A DNA stretch of 35,944 nucleotides from Bacteroidales bacterium (GTDB lineage: Bacteria; Bacteroidota; Bacteroidia; Bacteroidales; Marinilabiliaceae): the NCBI GenBank assembly GCA_015061285.1, contig SUWW01000023.1, forward strand, positions 1 to 35,944, given 5' to 3'. Position numbers and translations under genes: made by a program. The notes below the pieces were generated by a model. That model was not told the DNA's origin and searched no databases. It saw only the letters and a list, made by a program, of their open reading frames with translations. Position 1 is the stretch's first letter. Every line of letters begins with the position of its first letter. This document shows, in pieces, positions 1 through 6,713 of the stretch.

Positions 1-139
1 CACCCGAAAGTTTGCTGCTTAATTCCTGTGGCTATTTTTTTTGAGAAAATGTTTGGATATAACCTATAATACTGTGCATGCCCCAAAGACATCAGTGCGA
101 AAACAGAACAAGAGAAAATCCGTTTTATCTTTGCCCCCC

Positions 140-208
140 GAATTCATGAACTCGGAATTCATAATTCATAACTCGTAACTCGTAATTAGGAACTCGTAAT
201 TCGTAACT
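140..208. repeat. AT-rich short-word repeat array (AACTCGTAA / AATTCATAA words)
   Basis: This stretch repeats the words AATTCATAA, AACTCGTAA and AATTCGTAA several times and ends six bases before the ATG of the first gene. The same words recur at 22908-22961 and 23846-23859, so it belongs to a dispersed family in this genome. The rest of 1-214 holds no gene that I can support. Confidence 0.7.
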
Positions 209-214
209 ATATAA

Positions 215-1780
215 ATGAATAAGACGATAGAACTACGCTTGCTTCCGCAAGAGGCTGCCGACGAAAACTTGTGTCGCAGCCGTGTGGCAAAGCAACTCGA
301 CATACAACAACGCGAGATAACCGCCATGCGTCTTGTGCGCCGTGCTATAGATGCGCGCCAACGTCAAGTGATGGTGTTGCTAACTTTCGATGTATACGTA
401 GGCGAAGAGCCCAAAGAAGAGGCGCTCAGCGAAATGCCAGGCTACAAAGATGTTCGCAGTGCTCAGCCTGTGGTTGTGGTTGGTGCTGGCCCTGGTGGTT
501 TGTTTGCAGCATTGCGCCTCATTGAACTTGGTTTGCGCCCTATTGTTGTGGAGCGCGGCAAGGACGTAAGTACGCGCAAAATAGATCTCGCACAATTGCA
601 ACGTAGCCACACTGTAGATCCTGAAAGCAACTACGCTTTTGGCGAAGGCGGTGCTGGTACTTATTCCGATGGCAAACTATTTACGCGTAGCACCAAACGT
701 GGCAACGTGCGCAAGATTCTCGAAACCTTTGTGCATCATGGTGCTCAACGCGATATTCTTATCGATGCTCATCCGCATATTGGCACCGATGTGTTGCCAT
801 ACGTAATAAAAAAGATGCGCGAAACCATCATCGAGAATGGTGGTGTGGTGCATTTCCAAGCCAAAGTGGTCGATTTGCTTAGCAATGGCGATGCTATCAA
901 AGGCGTAAAACTTGCCGATGGTCACACAATAGAGGCCAACGCTGTGATATTGGCTACTGGCCACTCGGCACGCGATGTCTACGAGATGCTCAATAGCAAA
1001 GGTCTTGCGCTTGAGGCTAAGACGTGGGCTATGGGCGTGCGCGTGGAGCATCCTCAAGAGCTAATCGACGAACTTCAATATCACATGCCAAACGGCCGTG
1101 GGGAATATCTTCCGCCTGCTACGTATAGCCTCGTAGCACAGAGCGATGGCCGCGGCGTATACTCGTTCTGCATGTGCCCGGGCGGATTCATTGTGCCTGC
1201 CATGACAGCCGACAACGAGATGGTGGTGAATGGCATGTCGCCGTCGCGCCGAAGTTCGCCTTACGCCAACTCGGGAATTGTGGTGGAAATTAGCCCTGAA
1301 GATATTGGCGCATACCAAAACGAAGGTCCTCTTGGCGCCATGCACTATCAGCAAGAATATGAACGTCTTGCATTCATAAATGGCGGACACGGCATAGTTG
1401 CTCCAGCTCAAGGGTTGGCCGATTTTGTTGATGACAGGCTATCTTTCGAACTGCCAGAGACTTCATACATACCGGGCGTAGTGTCGTCGCCAATGCATTT
1501 CTGGATGCCCGACAACATCAGCAAACGCCTTCGCGATGGTTTCGCGCAATTCGACCGACGCATGCGAGGTTTCGTAACCAACGAAGCCATGGTGGTGGGT
1601 GTCGAAAGCCGCACATCGTCGCCTATTCGCATTCCTCGCGACGCCGAGACGATGTGTCACCCACAGATGCAAGGTCTTTATCCTTGCGGCGAGGGCGCTG
1701 GTTTTGCTGGAGGAATTGTCTCTTCGGCTATCGATGGCGAACTTTGCGCCGAGAAAATTGCACAATCACTGAAAAACTAA
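215..1780 (+). CDS. FAD-dependent dehydrogenase (COG2509-type NAD(FAD)-utilizing protein)
   Basis: A 521-residue predicted cytoplasmic flavoprotein. After an N-terminal region of about 80 residues comes a Rossmann dinucleotide-binding segment (VVVVGAGPGGLFAAL, residues 86-100) ending in VVERG, the usual FAD-binding hallmark. A glycine-rich block EGGAGTYSDGKL follows near residue 145. The C-terminus has GLYPCGEGAGFAGGI, a second FAD-contact segment typical of this group. Length and motif order fit the COG2509 'uncharacterized FAD-dependent dehydrogenase' family, whose substrate is unknown. The ATG at 215 is preceded by the AT-rich repeat rather than a Shine-Dalgarno sequence. The stop is four bases before the murI start, so the two are probably co-transcribed. 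The family call is firm; the reaction is unknown. Confidence 0.88.
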   Translation: MNKTIELRLLPQEAADENLCRSRVAKQLDIQQREITAMRLVRRAIDARQRQVMVLLTFDVYVGEEPKEEALSEMPGYKDVRSAQPVVVVGAGPGGLFAALRLIELGLRPIVVERGKDVSTRKIDLAQLQRSHTVDPESNYAFGEGGAGTYSDGKLFTRSTKRGNVRKILETFVHHGAQRDILIDAHPHIGTDVLPYVIKKMRETIIENGGVVHFQAKVVDLLSNGDAIKGVKLADGHTIEANAVILATGHSARDVYEMLNSKGLALEAKTWAMGVRVEHPQELIDELQYHMPNGRGEYLPPATYSLVAQSDGRGVYSFCMCPGGFIVPAMTADNEMVVNGMSPSRRSSPYANSGIVVEISPEDIGAYQNEGPLGAMHYQQEYERLAFINGGHGIVAPAQGLADFVDDRLSFELPETSYIPGVVSSPMHFWMPDNISKRLRDGFAQFDRRMRGFVTNEAMVVGVESRTSSPIRIPRDAETMCHPQMQGLYPCGEGAGFAGGIVSSAIDGELCAEKIAQSLKN

Positions 1781-1784
1781 GACC

Positions 1785-2603
1785 TTGACAGAAATCACTC
1801 CCATAGCACTTTTCGATTCGGGCTACGGAGGCCTCACCATACTCGATGCCGTACGTCGATTGATGTCCGAATATGACTACATATATCTCGGCGACAACGC
1901 CCGTGCGCCCTACGGAACACGCTCTTTCGACATTGTATATAAATATACCAAAGAGGCCGTTGTTCGTCTATTCGATATGGGAGCGCCACTGATTGTCTTG
2001 GCTTGCAACACCGCATCTGCAAAGGCTTTGCGCAACATACAGCAGTGCGATTTGCCTACGCTCGATGCTTCGCGGCGTGTGTTGGGCGTCATTCGTCCAA
2101 GTGTGGAGGCTGTTGGCAGCGTCACTCAGTCGCGCGTGGTAGGTATTATGGGTACGCAAGGCACGGTCGACTCCATGTCGTACCCTATCGAAATACATAA
2201 GATTAATCCTGACATCCGCGTCTTTCAGCAGGCTTGCCCAATGTGGGTGCCGCTCGTCGAGAATGGCGAATACGACAAGCCCGGCGCCGACTATTTCGTA
2301 CGTAAATATGTAGACGAACTCATGTCGCAATCGGCCGACATAGATACTATTATACTTGCTTGCACACATTTCCCGCTACTTAGGAAGAAGATTGAGGCAT
2401 GTCTGCCAGCTAATGTTACGCTCTTGTGTCAGGGCGATATTGTGGCGCGTAGCCTCAAAGATTACTTGCAGCGCCACACCGAGATGCAGAGCCGACTGAC
2501 CAAAGGTGGCTCGGTGCGTTTCTATACCACCGAAAATCCCGAAAAGTTTGGCTCTATGGCGCGTCTCTTTTTCGATGGTGATATACAGATTTCGCATCTG
2601 TAA
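1785..2603 (+). CDS. murI: Glutamate racemase
   Basis: 272 residues, the normal length for MurI, which converts L-glutamate to D-glutamate for peptidoglycan. The three family signatures are present: FDSGYGGLT (residues 10-18, with the acidic D11), ACNTAS with catalytic C74, and ACTHFPLL with the second catalytic C193. The two cysteines are the proton-exchange pair of cofactor-independent racemases. The start is a TTG four bases after the preceding stop. It is chosen because the essential DSGYGG motif begins only ten residues later and no ATG lies between. The tight spacing suggests translation coupled to the upstream dehydrogenase. The TTG start may lower expression, but that is inference. 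Confidence 0.95.
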   Translation: MTEITPIALFDSGYGGLTILDAVRRLMSEYDYIYLGDNARAPYGTRSFDIVYKYTKEAVVRLFDMGAPLIVLACNTASAKALRNIQQCDLPTLDASRRVLGVIRPSVEAVGSVTQSRVVGIMGTQGTVDSMSYPIEIHKINPDIRVFQQACPMWVPLVENGEYDKPGADYFVRKYVDELMSQSADIDTIILACTHFPLLRKKIEACLPANVTLLCQGDIVARSLKDYLQRHTEMQSRLTKGGSVRFYTTENPEKFGSMARLFFDGDIQISHL

Positions 2604-2798
2604 TTAGAACACAGGATTCCGCAATATTACATTGGGTAGAGCGTAGAGAGTAGAGCGTAGTGTAGTATGTCGGTTGGGTTGTAGGACTATCATATTATGG
2701 CAGCCTTGTTAGAACACAGATTCAACGGATTGAACAGATTCACTCAGATTTTTTTGTTTGCAAGTTGGGCGTAGCGTTTCGCTACGTCCTAAATAGGT

Positions 2799-2887
2799 TG
2801 TCATCCTGAGCGAAGCGAAGAAACGTAAGTTCGGCGCAAGCCAATCTCCTATAGTGATGGGATTCTTCGCTTCGCTCAGAATGGCAA
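2799..2887. repeat. Long inverted repeat with TGAGCGAAGCGAAGAA arms
   Basis: TGAGCGAAGCGAAGAA at 2807-2822 is perfectly complementary to 2863-2878, and the flanking CAT/ATG bases extend the pairing imperfectly. The central 40 bases are unpaired. Sequences of this GAGCGAAGCGAAG type are known as dispersed REP-like repeats in several bacterial phyla; membership in that class is my inference. It lies inside the 2636-3064 block. Confidence 0.6.
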
Positions 2888-2937
2888 TGGGGCGTGGACG
2901 CACGCGGTGCGTCCCTACATGATTGTGCCCGTTGTAC

Positions 2938-2965
2938 GTAGAGACGTTTCATGAAACGTCTCTAC
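2938..2965. repeat. Perfect 28-bp palindrome (GTAGAGACG...CGTCTCTAC)
   Basis: The 28 bases read identically on both strands, with outer arms GTAGAGACG and CGTCTCTAC. The palindrome at 6410-6433 has the same GAGACG/CGTCTC arms but a different centre, so the arms are conserved and the core varies. It is further framed by GTACGTAG (2934-2941) and CTACGTAC (2991-2998). Confidence 0.75.
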
Positions 2966-3067
2966 CATGCGGACGCGATGAATTGCGTCCCTACGTACAA
3001 AAAATGGGCTGCCACGATGTGACAGCCCTACATACTACACTACCCTTTACCCTCTCCACTCTACACT

Positions 3068-3097
3068 AAAAAAGGCGACCACATTGCTGCAGCCGCC
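3068..3097 (-). terminator. Candidate rho-independent terminator of the beta-helix surface protein gene
   Basis: On the minus strand GGCGGC (3092-3097) pairs with GTCGCC (3074-3079), with one G-U pair, and is followed directly by six T residues (3068-3073). It lies 36 bases beyond the stop codon at 3133. The loop of 12 bases is rather long, so strength is uncertain. Confidence 0.5.
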
Positions 3098-3109
3098 ATA
3101 CTTATTGTG

Positions 3110-3131
3110 ACAATGGGGCATGCCCCATTGT
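3110..3131. repeat. Perfect 22-bp palindrome just beyond the surface protein stop codon
   Basis: The arms ACAATGGGGCA and TGCCCCATTGT are fully complementary with no spacer. The palindrome begins one base after the stop codon of the minus-strand gene. It could be an mRNA 3'-end hairpin protecting that transcript, or one more palindrome of the neighbouring cluster. On the plus strand it is followed by TTTTATTT. Confidence 0.6.
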
Positions 3132-3132
3132 T

Positions 3133-6045
3133 TTATTTAATCACGCGTCCCGTTACGTCGTACTTCACGCCGTTGACTTCGATAATCAATATGCCGTTTT
3201 CGAGATATTTCTTAGCATGTTGTTTTTCTGCTTCAACATTGTTTACAGCGGTGACGGTGCCCGGAAGTTTTGTGCCTTCTGCGGTGCGAGTGTCGGTAGC
3301 GCCGCAACCATGGTCACAAACGGCAGTCTCGGTGCCATCGGCAAGTTCCGTTGCATCGTTGTTGTAGACGTAGTTTGTGAATGAGTGACCTGTTTTAGTT
3401 ACGCTCAACTCTATGCCTGTTACCACTTCGTAGTTATCCACGTCGCTTGGCGTGTATTTGAGCGTTACGATCTTGGTAGAGCCAACGGCTATTTCCGTTT
3501 CTACATTCTCGAACTCGAAACCTTCTGGCAACTCAATATCAGCAAGCGTTTGGTTGCATGCTATGGTTTGTGCGGTAGGAGCGGTGTAGGTTGGTTCTGC
3601 ACGATTGATAGTAAATGTCTTTTCAACTATTTCGGTATAATTACCTATACCAGTAACAGTTACCTTGGCAGTACCAGCATTAATGTTGTCGGAATACGAA
3701 ACCGTATAATCCGTGCCAAGCGTGAGCGTTGTTTCGCCGTCTGTTACAACAACCTCTGGTTCGATAGCCGATCCCGTGTAAGTCTGTGCGTCAATGTCGG
3801 CGATATTGTCTGCTGTGAGATTCTTAGTCCATACTGCCGTAAGCGTGATGTCGCCGGTGACAGCAGTGGAGAAGTCATAGGATAAATCGTTCTGCGTCCA
3901 ATCAACGAACACGTATCCTTCTTTGGTTGGAGTAATAGGCTCTACCGCGTGAGCGTTTTCAGCAACCTTTACATACTCAGTCAGAAGCGTTGTCTCGCCG
4001 TCCATGAAGGTGACGGTATGCGACATGTCTTCGTTCGTCATGCTCGTCCAAACCAACTCCTCGCCATCAGTAGCTAATCGGCAATTCGAGCCTCCATCCA
4101 CAACGAAGTTTCCCCAATGAGCGTATTCGGCAAAGCCTTTTGTCAAGTTAGCCGTAGGAAGATATTCATCCGAGGAAATATATAACGCACCTATGCGTGA
4201 TGCTGTATCCAGAGGCGCACTGATTGTAATCATCTGACTGGACGAAGGATACATGTTATTCTCTGTATAGCTATCGCCTTGTGTGTTGCCAATGATGGTC
4301 ACTTTACCCGATATGGTTATGCCCCAGCTTGCGTACACGCCACCAGGGCTGTAGATGCTGCTTGAGGCGCAGTGGTTGTCAGTGATCTTGCCACCAGTCA
4401 TAAAAAAGTTAGAGCTGCAAAACAGACCGGCACCGGAATATTGGCTGATGTTGCCAGATATCTCGCCACCCTCCATATAGAACGTGCCGCTGCTGATATA
4501 TACACCAGCACCATTGCTGCCATGGTTGTTATTTATCTTTCCGCCAGTCATCGTGAATATGCGGTTATAGCTGGAGAAATAGACGCCGCTTTTACCGTTA
4601 TTACTGATTTCGCCGTCTGATAATATCATATCAGAATTGCTGTCAACGTACACGCCATATCCGACATTGTCGGAGATTGCGCCTCCTTTCATCGTAAAAA
4701 CGCAAGAATACACATAAACACCAGCGTTTTCGCAACCGCTGATTGTACCGCCCTCCATAGTGAACGAGTTTAGAGTACCATCTGCAGCAGCGTTACCGTA
4801 ACTGATGCCATAGAAATAGCTTTTTTCGGGGTTTCCGATTAGCTTGCCCTCGCCACCACTATCTTTGAGAGTCAAAGTTGTACCTTCCTCGCAACGAATA
4901 ATGCATGAACTAGTATTGTTAGCGCTGTAGTCGATAGTATGACCGTTCAGATCGAGTGTGAGCGCCCTGCCGCGTAATAATAGCTGATTATCGCCACTGA
5001 GCGAGACATAATCCTTTTGCAATGTAATCGTGCTGCCATCCTCCGCTGCATCAATCTCAGCCTGCAGATCGGATATATCGGAAGTCAGCGTTGCCTCTCC
5101 TTCGTCGGAAATTTCGACACGGTATCCATTGTTACTGAAGAAATAATCGGAAGGTTTATTGGTGCCCATATTGGTGCTCCATCCGTTAGTGAACGTATTC
5201 ACCGATTTTGACCTTATACCGATAGATGCGCCTTCTGTCAATGCACCAGTCAGCCCAATGAAGTCTTCACCATAGCGTTCAAAACACAAATCGGATGCCG
5301 TCGGCTCACTTGCGTCTCCTAAACTGTGAACGTTTCCAGTAATCTTCGGTGCGCCAGAGATATAAAAATGACAGCCGTATTTAACATAAACACCGCCTGC
5401 TACATCGCTGTCTATTTTCAATGGCCAACCACTAGCGTTGCAACGGTTTTCTGCGATTGTACCACCGTTCATGTAAAACTCATGCTGTACGTAGACGCCA
5501 CCACCGTAACTCTTATTAGCCAGATTTCCTGCAATCGCGCCTCCATTCATGGTAAACGTACCACGTGTGTAGACGCCGCCGCCACCACCCGTAGTCTGGT
5601 TTCCAGTAATCGTACCGGCGTTCATAACAAACGTACCTTTTACGTAGACGCCGCCGCTGTAGGAATTATTATAGCCGCCAGTGATAGTGCCGGTCTTGTC
5701 CACACTACTATCGTCGAGCGTAAGGGTGCAATCATAATCTACATTGATAACATTGCCATTGCTTTCAGCGGTTTCACTATTCGCAAGCCCACGGTCGATG
5801 GTATATCCCGCGAGGTCGAGCGTAATATTCTTATTTACCGTAAGCACATTAGTCAGGTTTACATTGCTCAACAGTGTGATAACATCGTCGTCTTGTGCTG
5901 CTTCGAGCGCATCAGTCAGAGTTTCATAATTCGTTGTTGTAGCATCATGTGTCACGCTTGCTACATGAAGAATTTCGTCAGCCAACGCTGTGGTGGCAGT
6001 AAGCCCCAGCGCGGCAAAAAGTGTGAGTACTTTGTTGAATTTCAT
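3133..6045 (-). CDS. Secreted beta-helix surface protein (adhesin-like)
   Basis: 970 residues from the preferred start at 6045 (MKFNKVLTLFAALGLTATTA, a clear signal peptide). An in-frame start at 6084 would put 13 charged residues before it. Two related blocks, roughly residues 30-320 and 320-640, each begin with a segment like ITLDLAGYTID and continue with repeats of the type GGVYVKGTFVMNAGTITGN, the pattern of right-handed parallel beta-helix proteins. A Listeria-Bacteroides repeat (EGYVFVDWTQND, ending TLTAVWTKN) follows near residue 690-750. Next come an MBG-like beta domain and a cysteine motif CDHGCGATDTRT. The tail NGILIIEVNGVKYDVTGRVIK-like end resembles C-terminal tails of Bacteroidales surface proteins. 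Likely an exported adhesin or glycan-binding protein; the ligand is unknown. Confidence 0.85.
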   Translation of the reverse strand: MKFNKVLTLFAALGLTATTALADEILHVASVTHDATTTNYETLTDALEAAQDDDVITLLSNVNLTNVLTVNKNITLDLAGYTIDRGLANSETAESNGNVINVDYDCTLTLDDSSVDKTGTITGGYNNSYSGGVYVKGTFVMNAGTITGNQTTGGGGGVYTRGTFTMNGGAIAGNLANKSYGGGVYVQHEFYMNGGTIAENRCNASGWPLKIDSDVAGGVYVKYGCHFYISGAPKITGNVHSLGDASEPTASDLCFERYGEDFIGLTGALTEGASIGIRSKSVNTFTNGWSTNMGTNKPSDYFFSNNGYRVEISDEGEATLTSDISDLQAEIDAAEDGSTITLQKDYVSLSGDNQLLLRGRALTLDLNGHTIDYSANNTSSCIIRCEEGTTLTLKDSGGEGKLIGNPEKSYFYGISYGNAAADGTLNSFTMEGGTISGCENAGVYVYSCVFTMKGGAISDNVGYGVYVDSNSDMILSDGEISNNGKSGVYFSSYNRIFTMTGGKINNNHGSNGAGVYISSGTFYMEGGEISGNISQYSGAGLFCSSNFFMTGGKITDNHCASSSIYSPGGVYASWGITISGKVTIIGNTQGDSYTENNMYPSSSQMITISAPLDTASRIGALYISSDEYLPTANLTKGFAEYAHWGNFVVDGGSNCRLATDGEELVWTSMTNEDMSHTVTFMDGETTLLTEYVKVAENAHAVEPITPTKEGYVFVDWTQNDLSYDFSTAVTGDITLTAVWTKNLTADNIADIDAQTYTGSAIEPEVVVTDGETTLTLGTDYTVSYSDNINAGTAKVTVTGIGNYTEIVEKTFTINRAEPTYTAPTAQTIACNQTLADIELPEGFEFENVETEIAVGSTKIVTLKYTPSDVDNYEVVTGIELSVTKTGHSFTNYVYNNDATELADGTETAVCDHGCGATDTRTAEGTKLPGTVTAVNNVEAEKQHAKKYLENGILIIEVNGVKYDVTGRVIK

Positions 6046-6333
6046 TTGTTTATATAATTTATTTATGTGTTTTTGTGAATACAAAGTGTTTTGTCCTGAA
6101 AAGGTTTATGCAAAAGCAAGCAAACCATCATCAGGGTGGCGAATGACAAATGATGTATAAGTGTGGAATCTGCATAGAAAAGACGCTACGACACTCCGTT
6201 ACGCCCAAATATTTAGCATAACTATACGGAATTAGTAGTTTGTCGAATAGCGTTTTTTTCATAATTGTGTTACGAATCCAGCGCGGCATTTATACTAATA
6301 AAAATCCATTCAAGCGGATAAATATTTATCTGT

Positions 6334-6433
6334 ATAGACGATGTGCGCTGATTTGTTTTAGAGACGATGTACACTGTTTTGTTTAGAGACGATGTACACT
6401 GATTTGTTTAGAGACGATGTGCACATCGTCTCT
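6334..6433. repeat. 25-bp tandem repeat capped by a 24-bp palindrome
   Basis: Copies begin near 6334, 6360, 6385 and 6410 with unit AGAGACGATGTACACTGATT plus TTGTTT. Copies two and three differ at one base. The fourth departs after GATGTGCAC and runs into a perfect 24-bp palindrome (6410-6433) with arms AGAGACGATGTG and CACATCGTCTCT. The arms match the GAGACG/CGTCTC family seen at 2938-2965. It may be an expansion of half a palindrome. No spacers are present, so it is not a CRISPR array. Confidence 0.75.
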
Positions 6434-6449
6434 ACAGGGGTTCGTTCCC

Positions 6450-6480
6450 CTTGTCAATAAATCAATATGATTTAATTTTG
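6450..6480 (+). promoter_or_regulatory. Candidate Bacteroidota promoter (-33 CTTG, -7 TAATTTTG)
   Basis: CTTG (6450-6453), a 19-base spacer and TAATTTTG (6473-6480) match the Bacteroidota sigma consensus TTTG-N19-21-TAnnTTTG with one mismatch. The ATG of the small membrane protein lies at 6491, which implies a very short 5' leader. It would drive the rightward gene run. Confidence 0.45.
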
Positions 6481-6490
6481 GCTTCTAATT

Positions 6491-6700
6491 ATGGTAAAGA
6501 TATTTCTATCAACATTGATACTTGTAGGAGTGGCACTTCTGCTATTTGCTGTACGCATACTTATAAAGCGCGGCGGCACGTTTCATTCTCAGCATGTTGG
6601 TCAAAGCAAAGCCATGCGCGACCGAGGCATCAACTGTGTGCAGTCGGCAGACAGAATAGAACACGCCTCGAAACTCAATGTCAACGATATGGAAAAATAA
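6491..6700 (+). CDS. Small single-pass membrane protein of unknown function
   Basis: 69 residues. A hydrophobic N-terminal helix (about residues 3-24, FLSTLILVGVALLLFAVRIL) is followed by a basic stretch (IKRGG) and a polar tail with HVGQSKAMRDRGINCVQSAD. One such short protein with a membrane anchor and an HVG...MR..GI.C motif is, to my recollection, common in Bacteroidota, but I know of no assigned function. The single cysteine lies in the conserved part. The gene is 13 bases upstream of the GT-C glycosyltransferase start and has its own promoter candidate, so it probably leads that operon. A longer ORF in another frame (6451-6714) lacks these features. Confidence 0.65.
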   Translation: MVKIFLSTLILVGVALLLFAVRILIKRGGTFHSQHVGQSKAMRDRGINCVQSADRIEHASKLNVNDMEK

Positions 6701-6713
6701 AGCTACATACGTA

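Larger units (their letters stand above)
2636..3064. repeat. MITE-like block: 34-bp imperfect inverted ends enclosing nested palindromes
   Basis: The ends 2636-2669 and 3031-3064 are inverted copies of each other, matching at 29 of 34 positions. Between them lie an inverted pair with 16-bp perfect arms (2807-2822 and 2863-2878), hairpins at 2770-2786 and 2896-2914, a perfect 28-bp palindrome (2938-2965), a GGACGC/GCGTCC hairpin (2971-2990) and a GGGCTG/CAGCCC hairpin (3006-3028). No ORF of coding character and no transposase is present. It resembles a non-autonomous mobile element or a nest of REP-like palindromes. Which of the two cannot be told from one copy. Confidence 0.65.
6046..6490. 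other. Intergenic region between divergent genes
   Basis: This 445-base gap separates the surface protein gene (leftward) from the small membrane protein gene (rightward). It contains the 25-bp tandem repeat and palindrome (6334-6433) and a promoter candidate at 6450-6480. On the leftward side CACTTTG lies about 50 bases before the ATG, but it matches the -7 consensus poorly. I see no coding sequence or RNA gene in 6100-6330. Confidence 0.6.

Noticed and set aside
2709-2903. 64-codon ORF on the minus strand in the palindrome block
   Set aside because: It is made of inverted-repeat sequence; no coding character is visible.
3385-3885. 166-codon plus-strand ORF rich in Cys, Tyr and Phe
   Set aside because: Antisense shadow of the surface protein gene with implausible composition.
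5326-6057. 243-codon ORF on the plus strand opposite the surface protein
   Set aside because: It is an antisense shadow of the repetitive beta-helix coding sequence; its translation has no domain or signal and the opposite frame is clearly coding.
6334-6433. Possible CRISPR array
   Set aside because: Units are contiguous at a 25-bp period with no spacers, and no cas gene is nearby.
6678-6713. Earlier ATG for the GT-C glycosyltransferase
   Set aside because: It would overlap the small membrane protein gene by 23 bases; the ATG at 6714 lies just after that gene and gives a normal N-terminus.
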